From: Frankiaceae bacterium | GTDB lineage: Bacteria; Actinomycetota; Actinomycetes; JAFAQI01 | Length of the DNA: 15,628 bases | Assembly: GCA_030840545.1 (NCBI GenBank) | Contig: JAVEEH010000200.1 | Location: 1-15,628 of the forward strand | Direction: 5' to 3' | In this document: positions 13,543 to 15,628 of the stretch, piece after piece | How positions within the stretch are numbered: position 1 is the first letter of the stretch | Layout: every line of letters begins with the position of its first letter | Program-made: the position numbers and the translations under genes | The notes under the pieces: model-generated | Databases searched by the model: none | What the model saw: only the letters and a program-made list of their open reading frames with translations | Told to the model about the DNA's origin: nothing

Positions 13543-13579
13543 GGTACGACGTCCATCCACTTGAAGGAGCGTCCTCGCG

Positions 13580-14548
13580 ATGAAAGCCGCCGTCTACTAC
13601 GAAACAGGCTCGCCGGACGTGTTCCGTTACGAGGACGTGCCCGACCCGGAGCCCGGACCCGGCGAGATCCTCGTCGCGATCCAGGCGATCAGCATCGAAG
13701 GTGGCGACACCCTCAACCGGCTCGGCGGGGAAATGACCGGTCGCCCGCACATCGTCGGCTACCAAGCTGCAGGGACCGTCCTCGAAGTCGGCGAGGGTGT
13801 CGACCGGTTCGCAGTCGGCAACCGGGTCGTGACGGTAGGGCTGAACGGTTCACACGCCGAGAAACGGGTCGTCGCGCAGAGTTTCGCCTGGCCCGTCCCG
13901 GACGGACTCGACAGCAACGAAGCGGCGTGCATACCGGTGCCGTTCGGGACCGCGCACGACTGCCTGTTCGAGTTCGGCCGGATGCAACCGGGTGAGACCG
14001 TGCTCATCCACGCCGGCGCCGGCGGGGTCGGGATCGCCGCCATCCAGATGGCCAAGCAGGCGGGCGCGCATGTGCTCGCCACCGCTTCGAGTGACGACCG
14101 GCTCGAACGGCTCAAGCCGCTCGGGCTCGACGCCGGCATCAACTACGCGACGCACGACTTCGTCGCCGAGTGCCGACGGCTCACCGACGGACGGGGTGCC
14201 GACGTCATCGTCGACTCCATCGGCGGTTTGACCCTTCAACGCAGCCTGGCGGCGCTGGCTTACCGCGGACGATGCATCAGCGTCGGCGACGCAAGCAGAA
14301 CCGTCGCGGACCCCCTCGACATCTCAACCCTCCGGCCGAACAACCAGACCCTCGCGGGCTTCTTCCTCGGCGCCGAACTCTTCCTCGGCACCCGCGCCCA
14401 CGGCATGGTCGCCCAGCAAATCGACGCCGTCGCGGCCGGCACCCTGCAGGTCGTCATCGATCGAAGCTTCGCACTCGCCGACGCCGCCGAAGCCCACCGC
14501 TACATCGAGAGCCGACAGGCGATCGGCCGCGTCCTGCTCATCCCGTAA
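13580..14548 (+). CDS. Zinc-independent quinone oxidoreductase-like MDR protein
   Basis: The 322-aa protein belongs to the QOR branch of medium-chain dehydrogenases: MKAAVYYETGSPDVFRYEDVPDPEPGPGEILV (1-32), IVGYQAAGTVLEVGEGV (58-74), and the NADPH loop AGAGGVG (145-151). It lacks the structural four-Cys cluster and the catalytic Cys/His/Glu set of zinc enzymes, as expected for NADPH:quinone reductases and related enoyl reductases. ATG 13580 follows GAAGGAG (13563-13569) at ten bases. Divergence from tetR, with an operator over its promoter, indicates inducible expression, probably by the compounds it reduces. It is soluble and cytoplasmic. The exact substrate (quinone, enone, other) cannot be told from sequence. 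Confidence 0.93.
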   Translation: MKAAVYYETGSPDVFRYEDVPDPEPGPGEILVAIQAISIEGGDTLNRLGGEMTGRPHIVGYQAAGTVLEVGEGVDRFAVGNRVVTVGLNGSHAEKRVVAQSFAWPVPDGLDSNEAACIPVPFGTAHDCLFEFGRMQPGETVLIHAGAGGVGIAAIQMAKQAGAHVLATASSDDRLERLKPLGLDAGINYATHDFVAECRRLTDGRGADVIVDSIGGLTLQRSLAALAYRGRCISVGDASRTVADPLDISTLRPNNQTLAGFFLGAELFLGTRAHGMVAQQIDAVAAGTLQVVIDRSFALADAAEAHRYIESRQAIGRVLLIP

Positions 14549-14564
14549 CGGGCCGGGTTTCTGC

Positions 14565-14586
14565 ACGTCGCCCGACGCCGGGACGT
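14565..14586. terminator. Candidate hairpin after the quinone oxidoreductase gene
   Basis: ACGT (14565-14568) and CCCG (14571-14574) pair with CGGG (14579-14582) and ACGT (14583-14586), leaving a 2-base bulge and a 4-base loop. It lies 16 bases after the TAA, in the 82-bp gap before the convergent DUF5996 gene. There is no T-tract, and other pairings are possible in this G+C-rich gap. Confidence 0.3.
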
Positions 14587-14630
14587 CGCGGGGCGTCCGC
14601 GGCGATGCCAGTCGTAGTCGTCCTACATGG

Positions 14631-15533
14631 TCAACGTTCGAGTCGTTCGCGGTCCCAGTCGGCCGTGGTCGCCGCGGCTCGGTAGGTGCTGTCCAGGAAG
14701 GTCATCAGCGTCTCGTCCGGGTTCGGTGCCGTACGCACCACTTCGTATGGCAGCACGAACTCTCCGAGCTCCTCACTCCAGGCCGCCTCCGATGGTTGGA
14801 CGGGGAGGTCCGCGTACCCAAGCGGGGTCGGGTACGCATAGCTGTAGAACAGGCCTTCGGCGGCGCCGTCGGGCCAGTAGCCGCAGCTGCTCACTTCGTG
14901 TGAGTACGCCTCAAGCATGACGTGCGGGCCACAGTTCGGGGCACCGCCGGGGTGCGGCGGTGCGGTCCGCCCGGAGAAGCGTGTGGTCGCTAGGTCGAGT
15001 CCGCCCCAGAACAGGTGCACCGGACTGGCTTTGCCGACGAAGCCGCTGCGGAACCGTTCGAGCACCGGCACCATGCGGGTGAGCGCGAGCCAGAAGCGCT
15101 GCGCCTGTTCCGGGTCGTAGGACTTGTGTTGGTCGTCGTCGGTGAACGCAATCGCGTCCGGAATCTCAACCGGCATTGACCACACGGACGTGCCAAGGCC
15201 GAGGCCGTCGAGGTGATTCATGAATTCGCCGTAGAACGCGGAGACCGGCCCGGCCCGCAATGGCATCGACCGCTGCGGACCGGACACCGTGGTGATCTGC
15301 AACGCGTGCTCGCGCAGGTCGAGGTCGATCTGGAAGCCTTCACCGCTCGGATGCCGCATCAGCGACGTGGTGAGTCCGCAAGCGGTCACGTAGAGCGGGA
15401 CGTTCCACCAGTGGTTGACAAGCGGTGTGTTGCTCATGCGGACCTTGCCGATGATCTGCAGCCTCAACTGCAGGGTGTCGCGGGTGCCCCGCCACTGTGC
15501 GAGTGGAAGCGTCGGCCACGCACTTGCGCTCAT
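14631..15533 (-). CDS. DUF5996 family protein
   Basis: The 300-aa product matches the DUF5996 pattern: AWPTLPLAQWRGTRDTLQ (5-22), QIIGKVRM...PLVNHWWNVPLYVTACGL (26-53) and HLFWGGLDLATTRFSGR (173-189). A CGYWPDG segment and the C-terminal FLDSTYRAAA follow. No signal peptide or membrane helix is seen, and no biochemical function is known for the family. ATG 15533 sits just before the conserved start but has no good ribosome site. The frame stays open without a stop to the window edge (reading EPKEKAIAIANYRIVHGAAE just upstream), so a longer protein beginning beyond 15628 cannot be excluded. An AAGGAG lies near 15587 but has no in-frame start codon behind it. It converges on the quinone oxidoreductase with an 82-bp gap. 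Confidence 0.85.
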   Translation of the reverse strand: MSASAWPTLPLAQWRGTRDTLQLRLQIIGKVRMSNTPLVNHWWNVPLYVTACGLTTSLMRHPSGEGFQIDLDLREHALQITTVSGPQRSMPLRAGPVSAFYGEFMNHLDGLGLGTSVWSMPVEIPDAIAFTDDDQHKSYDPEQAQRFWLALTRMVPVLERFRSGFVGKASPVHLFWGGLDLATTRFSGRTAPPHPGGAPNCGPHVMLEAYSHEVSSCGYWPDGAAEGLFYSYAYPTPLGYADLPVQPSEAAWSEELGEFVLPYEVVRTAPNPDETLMTFLDSTYRAAATTADWDRERLER

Positions 15534-15628
15534 CTCAGCGGCGCCGTGGACGATTCGGTAGTTAGCAATCGCAATCGCCTTCTCCTTAGGCTCGAGCTCG
15601 GAGCCTGAAGCATGGGCAGCATCAGGAG

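Overview
This window is a high-G+C stretch, about two-thirds G+C or more judged by eye, with strong G/C preference at third codon positions and frequent GTG starts. The gene content points to an actinobacterium: a NhaA-DsbA fusion, an Acg-type nitroreductase-fold protein, a TetR regulator opening with HHGDLR and carrying a WHG-type C-terminal domain, a DUF5996 protein, and a thioredoxin-reductase-like flavoprotein fused to a cNMP-binding-type domain. I cannot go below phylum. No rRNA, tRNA, CRISPR array, insertion sequence or phage gene was seen.

Layout. (1) 11-1877, plus strand: a compact operon of pirin, an NADPH-dependent FMN reductase-like flavoprotein and an unnamed 56-aa acidic protein. 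Its promoter is overlapped by two 18-bp dyads of the form GACTTGA-N4-TCAAGTC. (2) 1899-4223, minus: Lon protease, divergent from (3) 4385-6046, plus: a cNMP-binding-fold/thioredoxin-reductase-like flavoprotein lacking the redox CxxC. (4) 6230-7831, plus: a secreted protein with seven propeller-type repeats and a C-terminal beta-sandwich-like region. It converges on (5) 7877-9757, minus: the NhaA antiporter fused to a DsbA-like domain, with tandem hairpins between the two genes. (6) 9867-12839, plus: an Acg-like protein, a zinc alcohol dehydrogenase and a VIT1/CCC1-type Fe/Mn transporter. Each is preceded by a related GGGACCTT-type element resembling a DevR/DosR (hypoxia/dormancy) box. (7) 12904-14548: a TetR repressor divergent from a zinc-less quinone oxidoreductase, with a sigma70-like promoter overlapped by an inverted repeat. 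(8) 14631-15533, minus: a DUF5996 protein whose frame stays open to the window edge.

The genes share a theme of redox and electrophile handling (pirin, FMN reductase, quinone oxidoreductase, two further oxidoreductases), protein quality control (Lon), ion and metal homeostasis (NhaA, VIT-type) and possibly hypoxia response. The most informative signals are regulatory: the twin operators of the pirin operon, the repeated DevR-like box before three consecutive genes, the TetR/QOR control region, and a possible 7-codon leader coupled to nhaA. No clearly new defence or mobile system is visible. All gaps between genes are shorter than 200 bases.
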